Part shown: piece by piece, positions 25,097-32,431 of the stretch | Layout of the letters: each line of letters starts with the position of its first letter | Numbering within the stretch: the stretch's first letter is position 1 | Assembly: GCA_900752435.1 (NCBI GenBank) | Contig: CAADVD010000025.1 | Location: 1-64,000, forward strand | Reading direction: 5' to 3' | DNA from: Oscillospiraceae bacterium | Lineage (GTDB): Bacteria; Bacillota; Clostridia; Oscillospirales; Ruminococcaceae | Length of the DNA stretch: 64,000 nt | Made by a program: the position numbers and the translations under genes | Notes under the pieces: model-generated | Database searches by the model: none | Seen by the model: only the letters and a program-made list of their open reading frames with translations | What the model was told of the DNA's origin: nothing

Positions 25097-25757
25097 ACGG
25101 ACACGCTTTCTTCTGGTCGGATTGGGTCTGCTGTTGCTGATTCTCATCGGCTTTTCCGTTAGGCAGACCGCACCGGATACACCGAATATCGAAAAAGCGG
25201 GCGACAATCTGATGATTGTCGCCCACCCCGACGATGAGAGTATTTTTGCAGGCAATGAGTTGCTTCATGAAGATTATGTGGTGATTTGCTTGACCAACGG
25301 AACCAATCAAACCCGCAGACGGGAATTTCAACGGGCCATGCAAAAAACCGGTGACGTCGGCATCATTTTAAATTATCCGGACAAAACCAATGGAGAACGG
25401 GACAATTGGGATGGCGTACGGGATGCCATTCGCGAAGAACTGGCGGAGGATCTCTCCGCAAAAGAGTGGAAGAAAATCGTCACGCACAATCCCGACGGCG
25501 AATATGGACACATTCACCACAAAATGACCAACCAGATTGTAACGGCGCTTTGCGAAGAACAAGGACTGGATGAGCGGCTGGTTTATTTTGGGAAGTACTT
25601 TAAGAAATCAAAACGGAAAGAACAGCCTGCACCGATTCTGTCCGACTCGGAGCTGACACGCAAACAGGAATTGCTTGAATGCTATGCGTCGCAAAGCAAA
25701 GTAATCGATGGTTTATCGCATATCCTCGCGTATGAGCAATTGCAGGCGGCCAAATAA
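25089..25757 (+). CDS. Membrane-anchored PIG-L family deacetylase
   Basis: A 222-residue protein with a basic N-terminus (MAKRTR) and one membrane segment (about residues 7-24), so the catalytic domain is predicted outside the cell. The LmbE/PIG-L zinc site is present as AHPDDE near residue 45, with a later GEYGHIHHKM supplying further His ligands. The family removes acetyl groups from GlcNAc in glycolipids and related molecules. The start overlaps the GT2 gene by eight bases. The stop is only two bases from the convergent gene at 25760. Confidence 0.88.
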   Translation: MAKRTRFLLVGLGLLLLILIGFSVRQTAPDTPNIEKAGDNLMIVAHPDDESIFAGNELLHEDYVVICLTNGTNQTRRREFQRAMQKTGDVGIILNYPDKTNGERDNWDGVRDAIREELAEDLSAKEWKKIVTHNPDGEYGHIHHKMTNQIVTALCEEQGLDERLVYFGKYFKKSKRKEQPAPILSDSELTRKQELLECYASQSKVIDGLSHILAYEQLQAAK

Positions 25758-25759
25758 GC

Positions 25760-26137
25760 TCACTCCACTATGCGGATTTCAATTATATCCTGTATGATTG
25801 ACGGATAGACCTCCAAAACCGTGCCGCCGTAACCGATGCGCACTTGACTTCCAACGGGAATATCGGATAGCTCGATGGGGTTATTTTGTGCACCCAGTAC
25901 GGGAGCTTTTTTCTTCAAAGCGTTTGAGGAAATGGAAAATTGGCCGCGGTGATTGCTGTCGTTTTCCGGAATTCCCTCCACCAACAGCGTATTCCCGTTG
26001 TTTTCCAACACATTGGCGTAAAACCAAACGGCTTCGGCGGATATGGGCGCAGTTTGGTGTCCGACCAGCACCCCGATGGCAAAGGACACAAGCAATAACA
26101 GCAATACCACGCACACAAGAAGGATTTTCTTTTTCAT
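25760..26137 (-). CDS. Membrane-anchored protein with a small beta (OB-like) domain
   Basis: A 125-residue protein with KKK followed by one hydrophobic segment (residues about 5-25). Its exported domain has the pattern NTLLVEGIP and IPVGSQVRIGYGGTVLEVYP, reminiscent of DUF3221/OB-like proteins. GAGGATAATCGG precedes the ATG. It lies downstream of the sigma/anti-sigma pair on the same strand after a 97-base gap with no visible terminator. No function can be assigned. Confidence 0.65.
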   Translation of the reverse strand: MKKKILLVCVVLLLLLVSFAIGVLVGHQTAPISAEAVWFYANVLENNGNTLLVEGIPENDSNHRGQFSISSNALKKKAPVLGAQNNPIELSDIPVGSQVRIGYGGTVLEVYPSIIQDIIEIRIVE

Positions 26138-26234
26138 CCGATTATCCTCAGCACTGCCTGCGGCCGCACCGGACAGCGGTCAATAGCAGAATAGCGACTA
26201 CGATTACATAACGGCGATGATACTCCCCTTTTTC

Positions 26235-26786
26235 TCATGACGAACTCTCCTGTTCCAGCAATCGAATTTGTGCAGCCTGAATCGAGATCAGCGACTGGTC
26301 GGCATCTGCTGTACCGGTTGCCTCCGCGTCATACTGCACCTCCACGGAATCCCCCACTTGAAAAGAGGAAGAAAGTGCGCTGTCTGACGGCAAAGTAACC
26401 AAAAACTGCGCGCCGGTGTCCTTCTCTTGAATCCGCAAAACGGAATCTTCCACCGCCAGCACAACTCCCTGCAAGGAAGTGTCGGTCTTTTTTCCCGTGT
26501 CAATATTTACCCTGTCTTCTGCAATTTCCTCCTGCATCGTACCGGCTGTACCGTCTTCGTATGCTGTCTCTGGAGCGGTTTTCTCCTCGAACGACGGATA
26601 ATACCGGTACAAAGCCGTGCTCACGCCAATGAAAACAACCAGACAGGCGGCGGTCACCGAAACGATTTTCCAGTTGAGGCGTTTGGATGCTTTTTGCCGC
26701 TTCTTTACGGTTTGCGCGACCCGTTGTTCCAGTGCCGGATCGGGTTCAATGGCATCCAGTATCCGTTTCCAGTCCTGCTTGTTCAT
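26235..26786 (-). CDS. Putative anti-sigma factor, single-pass membrane protein
   Basis: A 183-residue protein. A cytoplasmic N-terminus of about 40 charged residues (EPDPALEQRVAQTVKKRQK) is followed by one membrane segment (VSVTAACLVVFIGVSTALY) and an exported domain with LQGVVLAVEDSVLRIQEK and FQVGDSVEVQYD. The topology and immediate coupling to an ECF sigma gene suggest an anti-sigma factor, although no classical zinc-binding anti-sigma motif is visible. GGAG lies five bases before the ATG at 26786. An upstream GTG at 26792 overlapping the sigma stop is possible. Confidence 0.72.
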   Translation of the reverse strand: MNKQDWKRILDAIEPDPALEQRVAQTVKKRQKASKRLNWKIVSVTAACLVVFIGVSTALYRYYPSFEEKTAPETAYEDGTAGTMQEEIAEDRVNIDTGKKTDTSLQGVVLAVEDSVLRIQEKDTGAQFLVTLPSDSALSSSFQVGDSVEVQYDAEATGTADADQSLISIQAAQIRLLEQESSS

Positions 26787-26788
26787 AC

Positions 26789-27268
26789 TCACTCCGACTC
26801 CTCCCGTTCCTCCAGCGCATCTTTTAACAATTCTCGTCCGCGTTTGAGCCGCATTTTGACGGCGGACAGACCCAACCGCAGAGTGTCGGCAATTTCCTGA
26901 ACGGAATAGTTTTCATAATAATAGAGATAAAGCGGCATTTTGTATTTAACCGGAAGCGCTACGACCAAGGCAAGCAGTTCGCGATCCCCCTCCTCTGGTG
27001 CGTGATAGTCCAGTAACTCAGGGGTTGGTGTAACGCGTTTGTGCCAAACGGAACTCAGCTGATTTTTGCACAAGTTAGAAATCACCCGTATCAGCCACGC
27101 CTTTCGATGCTCCTCGCTCTGAAAATTGGGTGCGCTGGTATACAGCCTTACAAAAGCCTCCTGTACCATTTCTTCTGCATCGTGGGCATTTCCCAAATAC
27201 ACAAAGGCAATCTTATAAAGCATGGGCGCATATTGATGATAGGTCGTTGAAAAATCAGTTTGGATCAT
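26789..27268 (-). CDS. ECF-type RNA polymerase sigma factor
   Basis: A 159-residue sigma-70 family protein. Region 2 includes DAEEMVQEAFVRLYTS near residues 30-45 and RKAWLIRVISNLCKNQL near 55-71. Region 4 has YYYENYSVQEIADTLRLG and the helix-turn-helix LSAVKMRLKRGRELLK near 133-148. It directs transcription of a stress or envelope regulon that cannot be defined from this window. It is 18 bases downstream of the lipoprotein gene and directly upstream of the putative anti-sigma gene. Confidence 0.92.
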   Translation of the reverse strand: MIQTDFSTTYHQYAPMLYKIAFVYLGNAHDAEEMVQEAFVRLYTSAPNFQSEEHRKAWLIRVISNLCKNQLSSVWHKRVTPTPELLDYHAPEEGDRELLALVVALPVKYKMPLYLYYYENYSVQEIADTLRLGLSAVKMRLKRGRELLKDALEEREESE

Positions 27269-27286
27269 ACAGGCACATCCTGTTTT

Positions 27287-28249
27287 TTATTGGATACTCG
27301 GCGCAGTGGCGTAGGACCCGTCCGCTTCGACAGAAATCCAGTAGCAGGCATAAGAAATGTCCTCTTCACTGCGTGCAATGTCGTCAAAGTCGAACTGCTC
27401 CACATTGGTCAAGTAATAATCGGTGCATCCGTTCCTGGTCAAACCAGTTAAAAAGCGGTAGGAATACGACTTTAAGGTCTCGCCGCCGCCAAACTGGTCG
27501 CGGGCGCTGTCGATGGTCATGGTAAAACATTCCCCATCATAAACCAAATCGGTGATGATTGGATCACCCTCTGCGGTAAAATCCACACGGCGCAAAGCCG
27601 TGGGCGTTTGAGAAAGGCTGTTTTGCATGAACCGCTCCAGCGCGTCCACATTGGATAACCGACCGGCCGCATTGATGAAATCGCCGCTCGCGATGCCCTG
27701 TTCGACGGTGTAATCGGCAGGAAGCTGTTCCAACGGTATGGCAAATGGTGCATCCGGCGCGTCAATGGCAAAAACGTAACGAACGCTTCCCTGCTCCCAT
27801 GTGCCCACTACTTCGTATACGGCGGACGAATCTACCGGCTCAATGGCGAAAACATGGACATTCGCGGTGCAGATGCTGGCATTGACGGCAAGTTCCGTGG
27901 GCGAATCTTGCGGATTCAGATAGCAGAATACCGACACCTCCTGCGGCACACAGTCAAAGGTCATCGACAAAACATCGTCATTTTCCGACAACGCAAAGGT
28001 TGGCTTTTCAAACGAGTCCGTTGGATGAGGAGCGTCTGCGATGGTGAATTCATCGCCACTTTCCCAGCAAAAACCGCATTCAATCGCGGCCTTTTCTTCA
28101 TTGCCATAAGACACCGTCAATTGTGGTCTCGTCTCCGGATCCGGTTGTTCCAAACAGCCGGAAGTCAAAGAGGCAGAATCGTCGCTCGGAGTACAGCCGC
28201 TGAATACCAATATCAGCAACAAACAGCATAACAAGAAACAGCGTTTCAT
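27287..28249 (-). CDS. Lipoprotein of unknown function upstream of the ECF sigma gene
   Basis: A 320-residue lipoprotein with lipobox LVFSGC near residue 18. No recognised domain was found. The exported part is acidic and beta-rich. The ATG at 28249 is the best start: AAAGGG lies about eight bases upstream, and GTG 28258 and ATG 28255 are too close to that SD. The SD is buried in a perfect 15-bp inverted repeat (28254-28290). It is cotranscribed with the sigma factor, so it may be a sensor or target in the same circuit. Confidence 0.75.
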   Translation of the reverse strand: MKRCFLLCCLLLILVFSGCTPSDDSASLTSGCLEQPDPETRPQLTVSYGNEEKAAIECGFCWESGDEFTIADAPHPTDSFEKPTFALSENDDVLSMTFDCVPQEVSVFCYLNPQDSPTELAVNASICTANVHVFAIEPVDSSAVYEVVGTWEQGSVRYVFAIDAPDAPFAIPLEQLPADYTVEQGIASGDFINAAGRLSNVDALERFMQNSLSQTPTALRRVDFTAEGDPIITDLVYDGECFTMTIDSARDQFGGGETLKSYSYRFLTGLTRNGCTDYYLTNVEQFDFDDIARSEEDISYACYWISVEADGSYATAPSIQ

Positions 28250-28253
28250 ATTC

Positions 28254-28290
28254 ATCACCCTTTCACTTAGAATACAAGTGAAAGGGTGAT
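28254..28290 (-). promoter_or_regulatory. Perfect 15-bp hairpin covering the lipoprotein ribosome-binding site
   Basis: ATCACCCTTTCACTT and AAGTGAAAGGGTGAT form a perfect stem with a seven-base loop. In the mRNA the 3' arm contains the SD GAAAGGGTG and ends four bases before the ATG, so translation could be occluded. As DNA it could instead be an operator. Confidence 0.6.
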
Positions 28291-28374
28291 TTGGTCACAA
28301 AATAAAAATTTTTTTATTTTTCTTCCGGCGCTCCAAAACCCGGCACATTCGTATCGGCCATTACAAGGAAAAGG

Positions 28375-28410
28375 CTCATTTGGATATGCGTGTTTCAGAA
28401 TCCAAATGAG
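28375..28410 (-). terminator. Terminator after the SGNH hydrolase gene
   Basis: CTCATTTGGAT pairs with ATCCAAATGAG. On the reverse strand the stem is followed by CCTTTTCC. It lies about 18 bases beyond the SGNH gene stop. Confidence 0.7.
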
Positions 28411-28427
28411 TCCTGCTTGCAATTAGC

Positions 28428-29288
28428 TTATTCGGTTACGGCGTGAGTCAAGATGTAGTCCATCAGCACTTCATCCGCCTCTTTGTTGAAGTGCAGGCCG
28501 TCGCCGGAGTCGTATTCCGATGACAAGTAGCCGTTTTCGTCCATAAGACAGCCGGAACTGTCCAGAAAATAAACGCCCTTGTCCTTGGCCAAGTCATACA
28601 GCAAAATATTGTAATGGTTGATGCGCTCGTTGGTTAAGCGCGGATCGTTTTCCTCCTGTATGCTCCCCACCGGCAGAATGGACTGAATGATGATGGCGCT
28701 GTTCGGCGAAGATTCCTGCAGCAAGTCAATCAGTTCTTCGTAATCGTCCATGAATTCGTCTTCGGACATAAACGCCACGCCATTGACGCCGAAGCTCACC
28801 ATGATTTTGTCCGGCTGGCGGTAGGTTACCTTTTCTTCGATGGTATAGTAACAGCCATCATCTTCATCGTAAAATTCCTCAGTCAGCGCTTGGCTGTGGC
28901 TCAGACCGATGATGGCCATGGCGTTGCTTTCGTCAATCAATCCCATCTCCACCATGCCTACTGTACGGGAATCGCCTAAAAACAACAAATCGTCCAGATA
29001 GGAGTCGTCCGCACGCGGTGTTTCTGCCAACAGCGTTTCCTGTGCCGGTACAAATGCAGGCGTGCTGTCAGACGGCAATTGGCTTTGCGCAGCCGATGCA
29101 GTTTGCACCGATGCATTGGTTGGCGCGGCGGCTTCCCCGCCCTCAATACGGAACCGGCTGAGAAAGGAATCCATCGTGCCGCCCTGAAGCATGAAAAATA
29201 CTGTGCCCGCCATCAGCAGGCACAACAGCACCAACAACACACAAATTCCAACGATGGCTCCTGTGTTGCTTGATTTTGATTTTGACAT
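28428..29288 (-). CDS. Membrane-anchored SGNH/GDSL hydrolase-like protein
   Basis: A 286-residue protein with a cytoplasmic basic start, one membrane segment (GICVLLVLLCLLMAGTVFF, about residues 14-32), a Ser/Ala-rich linker and an extracytoplasmic SGNH domain. Block I is FLGDSRTVGM with the Ser nucleophile near residue 104. The Asn block is VSFGVNGVAF, and block V is DGLHFN with Asp and His near the C-terminus. Such proteins often de-O-acetylate cell-wall glycans, but the substrate is not known here. AAGGTG supports the ATG at 29288. Confidence 0.82.
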   Translation of the reverse strand: MSKSKSSNTGAIVGICVLLVLLCLLMAGTVFFMLQGGTMDSFLSRFRIEGGEAAAPTNASVQTASAAQSQLPSDSTPAFVPAQETLLAETPRADDSYLDDLLFLGDSRTVGMVEMGLIDESNAMAIIGLSHSQALTEEFYDEDDGCYYTIEEKVTYRQPDKIMVSFGVNGVAFMSEDEFMDDYEELIDLLQESSPNSAIIIQSILPVGSIQEENDPRLTNERINHYNILLYDLAKDKGVYFLDSSGCLMDENGYLSSEYDSGDGLHFNKEADEVLMDYILTHAVTE

Positions 29289-29334
29289 TTGCTTACACCT
29301 TTTTCTTCCCACAGATTGCTGCGTTCGTGTCCTG

Positions 29335-30453
29335 TTACAGCTGTCCCAAGCTCTTCGCCTTTAAGTAAGCGTTGATGAAACCGTCAAGATCCCCGTCCAT
29401 TACAGCGCCCACGTTGCCGCTTTCAAATCCGGTTCGGTGATCCTTCACCAGCGTGTACGGCATGAACACATAGGAGCGAATCTGAGAGCCCCAAGCGATT
29501 TCCTTTTGGTCGCCCTTGATGTCTTCAATCTTTTCAAGGTGTTCGCGTTCTTTGATTTCCAATAGCTTTGACTTGAGCATTTTCATCGCAACGTCGCGGT
29601 TTTGATGCTGACTGCGCTCATTCTGGCAAGCCACGACAATACCGGTTGGAATGTGTGTAATGCGGACGGCCGAATCCGTTTTGTTGATGTGCTGGCCGCC
29701 TGCACCGCTGGCGCGGTAGGTGTCCACACGCAAGTCGGATTCGTCAATTTCAATTTCCATGTCATCGTCAATTTCTGGCATAACCTCCAAGGAGGCAAAG
29801 GAGGTATGACGGCGGCCGGAGGAATCAAACGGAGAAATCCGCACCAGACGGTGCACACCGGCTTCGGACTGGAGATAACCGTAGGCATTGAGCCCTTCAA
29901 TCAGAATCGAAGCGCTTTTGATGCCTGCTTCATCGCCGTCGAGGTAGTCTAAAATTTTATATTTAAAACCGTGACGATCGGACCATTTGGTGTACATGCG
30001 GTAAAGCATCTCCACCCAGTCCTGCGCTTCTGTGCCGCCTGCACCCGCATGGAAGGTCAGAATGGCGTTGTTTTTATCGTATTCGCCGGTGAGCAGAGTA
30101 GCGAGCTTTTGATTTTGCAGTTCGGCTTCCAGCTTGTCGTAGCTTTCCGTGATTTCTTCCAGCAAGCTTTCATCGTTTTCCTCCATGGCCATTTCGAGCA
30201 TGGTTTCGGTGTCCTCATAAAGCTCAACCAGCTTGTCGTATTTCTCCACTTGGCTTTTGCAGTTTGCCGTTTTTTGCAGTACTTTTTGAGATTTTTCCAT
30301 GTCGTCCCAAAAGTCCGGTTGAGCGGCCAAGCCTTCCAGCTCCGCCACTTGTTTGAGCAGAGCGTCCATGCCGAGCGCTTCCCGCAAATCGGCAAGCTGT
30401 GGTTTGATTTCACCCAATTTTACTTTGTATTCATCGTATTGCAGCAAGTTCAC
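29335..30453 (-). CDS. prfB: Peptide chain release factor 2
   Basis: A 372-residue release factor recognising UGA and UAA. The tripeptide anticodon SPF is in RISPFDSSGRRHTS, and the catalytic GGQ is in ASGAGGQHINKTDSAVR. The complete protein is read in one frame. The in-frame UGA and slippery CUU near codon 25 that control RF2 in many bacteria by +1 frameshifting are absent; the segment reads LREALGMDALL. The partner methyltransferase prmC is elsewhere in the window (38747-39592). Confidence 0.95.
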   Translation of the reverse strand: MNLLQYDEYKVKLGEIKPQLADLREALGMDALLKQVAELEGLAAQPDFWDDMEKSQKVLQKTANCKSQVEKYDKLVELYEDTETMLEMAMEENDESLLEEITESYDKLEAELQNQKLATLLTGEYDKNNAILTFHAGAGGTEAQDWVEMLYRMYTKWSDRHGFKYKILDYLDGDEAGIKSASILIEGLNAYGYLQSEAGVHRLVRISPFDSSGRRHTSFASLEVMPEIDDDMEIEIDESDLRVDTYRASGAGGQHINKTDSAVRITHIPTGIVVACQNERSQHQNRDVAMKMLKSKLLEIKEREHLEKIEDIKGDQKEIAWGSQIRSYVFMPYTLVKDHRTGFESGNVGAVMDGDLDGFINAYLKAKSLGQL

Positions 30454-30614
30454 ACAATCCTTTGTCTAAAATTATCAGAATCTGAACCTATTATAGTGGA
30501 AACGGACGGGGATGTAAAGAGATTTAGGGAGAAATTGGGTGTTTTCACAATTTCGTTCCCCGATTTGCCTACTTTTGCAAGCGAAATGAGTGCGCACTTC
30601 CCCACTCCGCAAAA

Positions 30615-30668
30615 ACAGACCACTCATTTGGCGCTTGGGGCTTGCACTGCGCCAAATAAGATGGTCTG
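30615..30668 (-). terminator. Terminator after the first cyclophilin gene
   Basis: CAGACCA and GGCGC blocks on both sides form a long stem with a small internal mismatch, followed on the reverse strand by TTTTTG. It lies directly beyond the stop at 30674. Confidence 0.85.
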
Positions 30669-30673
30669 TATGG

Positions 30674-31366
30674 TTATTGTTCCACGGTTACCTTTTCAAT
30701 CACTACACGGTTGAGCGGTTTATCATCATCGTCCACATCGGTTGCCGCGATGGCGTCCACCACATCCATGCCGTCGATGACCTGTCCGAAGACGGTGTGC
30801 ATCCCGTCCAAGCTGGGCTGTCCGCCGACTTCCGCATATTTCTCCTTAACGCTTTTAGCGAATGAAGTGAGCCCGCGATTTTGCTGTTTGTGGTAGGAAA
30901 TGGCGTTTTCAAAAGTATCGTCCGTAACTTCCGTTCCCTGCACAATGAAAAACTGGCTTCCGTTGCTGTTTGCACCGCTGTTAGCCATGCTCAGTGCGCC
31001 GCGAAAATGATACAGATTGTCACTGAACTCGTCTGCAAACGGGCTGTTCCACAAGCTGTGGCCGCCGGTGCCGGTGGCGGTCGGGTCACCGCCCTGAATC
31101 ATAAAGTCATCGATCACACGGTGAAAGGTGACGCCGTCATAATAGCCCTGCTCCGCCAAGCCGATAAAGTTTTCTACCGTTTTGGGGGCTTCATCCGGAA
31201 AAAGCATCAGTTTGATGTCGCCGTAATCGCGAATCGTCATGGTGACAATGGGCTGGTCTTCAGTTGGTTCGTTAAACTGAACCAATTCCACCGACTTGCC
31301 ACAACCGGTCAAAGCGACGATCAACAGCATCATCGCAACAGGAATGCTCCATTTCCATTTTTTCAT
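30674..31366 (-). CDS. Peptidyl-prolyl cis-trans isomerase (cyclophilin), lipoprotein
   Basis: A 230-residue exported lipoprotein with lipobox ALTGC near residue 22. The cyclophilin domain is canonical: VTFHRVIDDFMIQGGDP carries the catalytic Arg, and NGSQFFI and the FGQVIDGMDVV segment are present. It is expected to assist folding of proteins outside the membrane. GAGGAG lies upstream. It is one of two adjacent cyclophilin-like lipoproteins, the other starting at 32213. Confidence 0.92.
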   Translation of the reverse strand: MKKWKWSIPVAMMLLIVALTGCGKSVELVQFNEPTEDQPIVTMTIRDYGDIKLMLFPDEAPKTVENFIGLAEQGYYDGVTFHRVIDDFMIQGGDPTATGTGGHSLWNSPFADEFSDNLYHFRGALSMANSGANSNGSQFFIVQGTEVTDDTFENAISYHKQQNRGLTSFAKSVKEKYAEVGGQPSLDGMHTVFGQVIDGMDVVDAIAATDVDDDDKPLNRVVIEKVTVEQ

Positions 31367-31451
31367 CTTATTGACTCCTCGAATGTGATTCTATTCTGCC
31401 AAAAACCGCCGTTTCCGGTGCGGTCTATGGCGATTCTGCAAGGTTCCATGC

Positions 31452-32213
31452 CTACGCCGCATCGCTCACTGCATCCTCTGAATAAGTGGTCAGCTCAATG
31501 TGCTCAATGATGATATCCGGCACCGGATCCGTCGTACTGTTGCCCTGTGCATCCACGGTGGTTTCCGCATTGACCACAGCGTTGACTACATCCATCCCGT
31601 CCACCACTTGGCCAAACACCGTGTAACGCCCGGTGATGGTTGGAACGCCGCCAAGTTGTTTATAGGCATCAATCACGGCATCGGGATAATGGTACTGCGT
31701 GATGTTGTCTACAATTTCCGCATCCGCAGGCTGGTCGCCGACAATAAAGAAGCGGCTGTCTGCCAACACTTTTTTGTTCAGGAAGCCCTCTTCCGTACCA
31801 TAGGCGGAAACCGCGCCGCTAAAGTGCCAGACACTCTCCGAGACCTCCGGCGCAACCCCCTTACCATCTTCGGTGGCCGTTTTCCCCGTTTGGCCTGTTT
31901 CATCCAATGCACCAGCAAAAAAAGAGCCTATGTCCTTTTGCACGGCATAGACGGGGTTGTTCTCGTAAAAGCCCTCTTCCACCAGCGCTTTGAACTGCTT
32001 TACTGTGTTGGGCGCATAGTCCTCATACAATACAAATTTAATTGTACCCACGTTGGTCGTCACCACCGCCATATCCTGTCCCTCTTCCGGCGGCTGAAGC
32101 TGGATGAGTGTAAGATTGGCTGAATCCACCGGTCTTGAACCGGCCGGCAAACAACCGGTTAAACAGCACACACCCAGAGACATGGCCAAGACTGATTTGA
32201 TGATTCTTTTCAT
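31452..32213 (-). CDS. Cyclophilin-like lipoprotein with degenerate active site
   Basis: A 253-residue lipoprotein (lipobox CLTGC) with cyclophilin framework segments: DYAPNTVKQFKALVEEGFYE, DSRFFIVG and FGQVVDGMDVVNAV. The catalytic FHRV-type motif is replaced by VYAVQKD, so the key Arg is missing, and QGGDP is also lost. It is probably not an active isomerase and may act as a binding chaperone. The start at 32213 has GGAGGAATTC; the longer open frame upstream has no SD. It likely arose by duplication of the neighbour at 30674. Confidence 0.85.
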   Translation of the reverse strand: MKRIIKSVLAMSLGVCCLTGCLPAGSRPVDSANLTLIQLQPPEEGQDMAVVTTNVGTIKFVLYEDYAPNTVKQFKALVEEGFYENNPVYAVQKDIGSFFAGALDETGQTGKTATEDGKGVAPEVSESVWHFSGAVSAYGTEEGFLNKKVLADSRFFIVGDQPADAEIVDNITQYHYPDAVIDAYKQLGGVPTITGRYTVFGQVVDGMDVVNAVVNAETTVDAQGNSTTDPVPDIIIEHIELTTYSEDAVSDAA

Positions 32214-32395
32214 GAATTCCTCCAAAAAATAAGTCAAACAAGACAGCCGTTCTGATTTCTTATTTATTATAGACGTTTTTTTCATCCACAGCATCGAATA
32301 TTTGATACTATTTTATAAATATTTTGTTAAACTTTTGGAACATTCTCTCAGAAGGACAACTTTACGTGGTGATTATTGGTAATTATTCACAACAA

Positions 32396-32427
32396 AACGC
32401 CCATCCGCAGACGCGGAGGGCGTTTTT
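32396..32427 (-). terminator. Terminator after cysS
   Basis: AACGCCC-TCCGC and GCGGA-GGGCGTT form a strong stem a few bases beyond the cysS stop, with TTTTGTT on the reverse strand. Confidence 0.85.
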
Positions 32428-32431
32428 CCAT

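Noticed and set aside
26138..26234. 34-codon frame MRKRGVSSPLCNRSR... in the gap after the anti-sigma-like gene
   Set aside because: Short, no clear SD, and no sensible protein character. The hydrophobic stretch in the other frame has no start codon.
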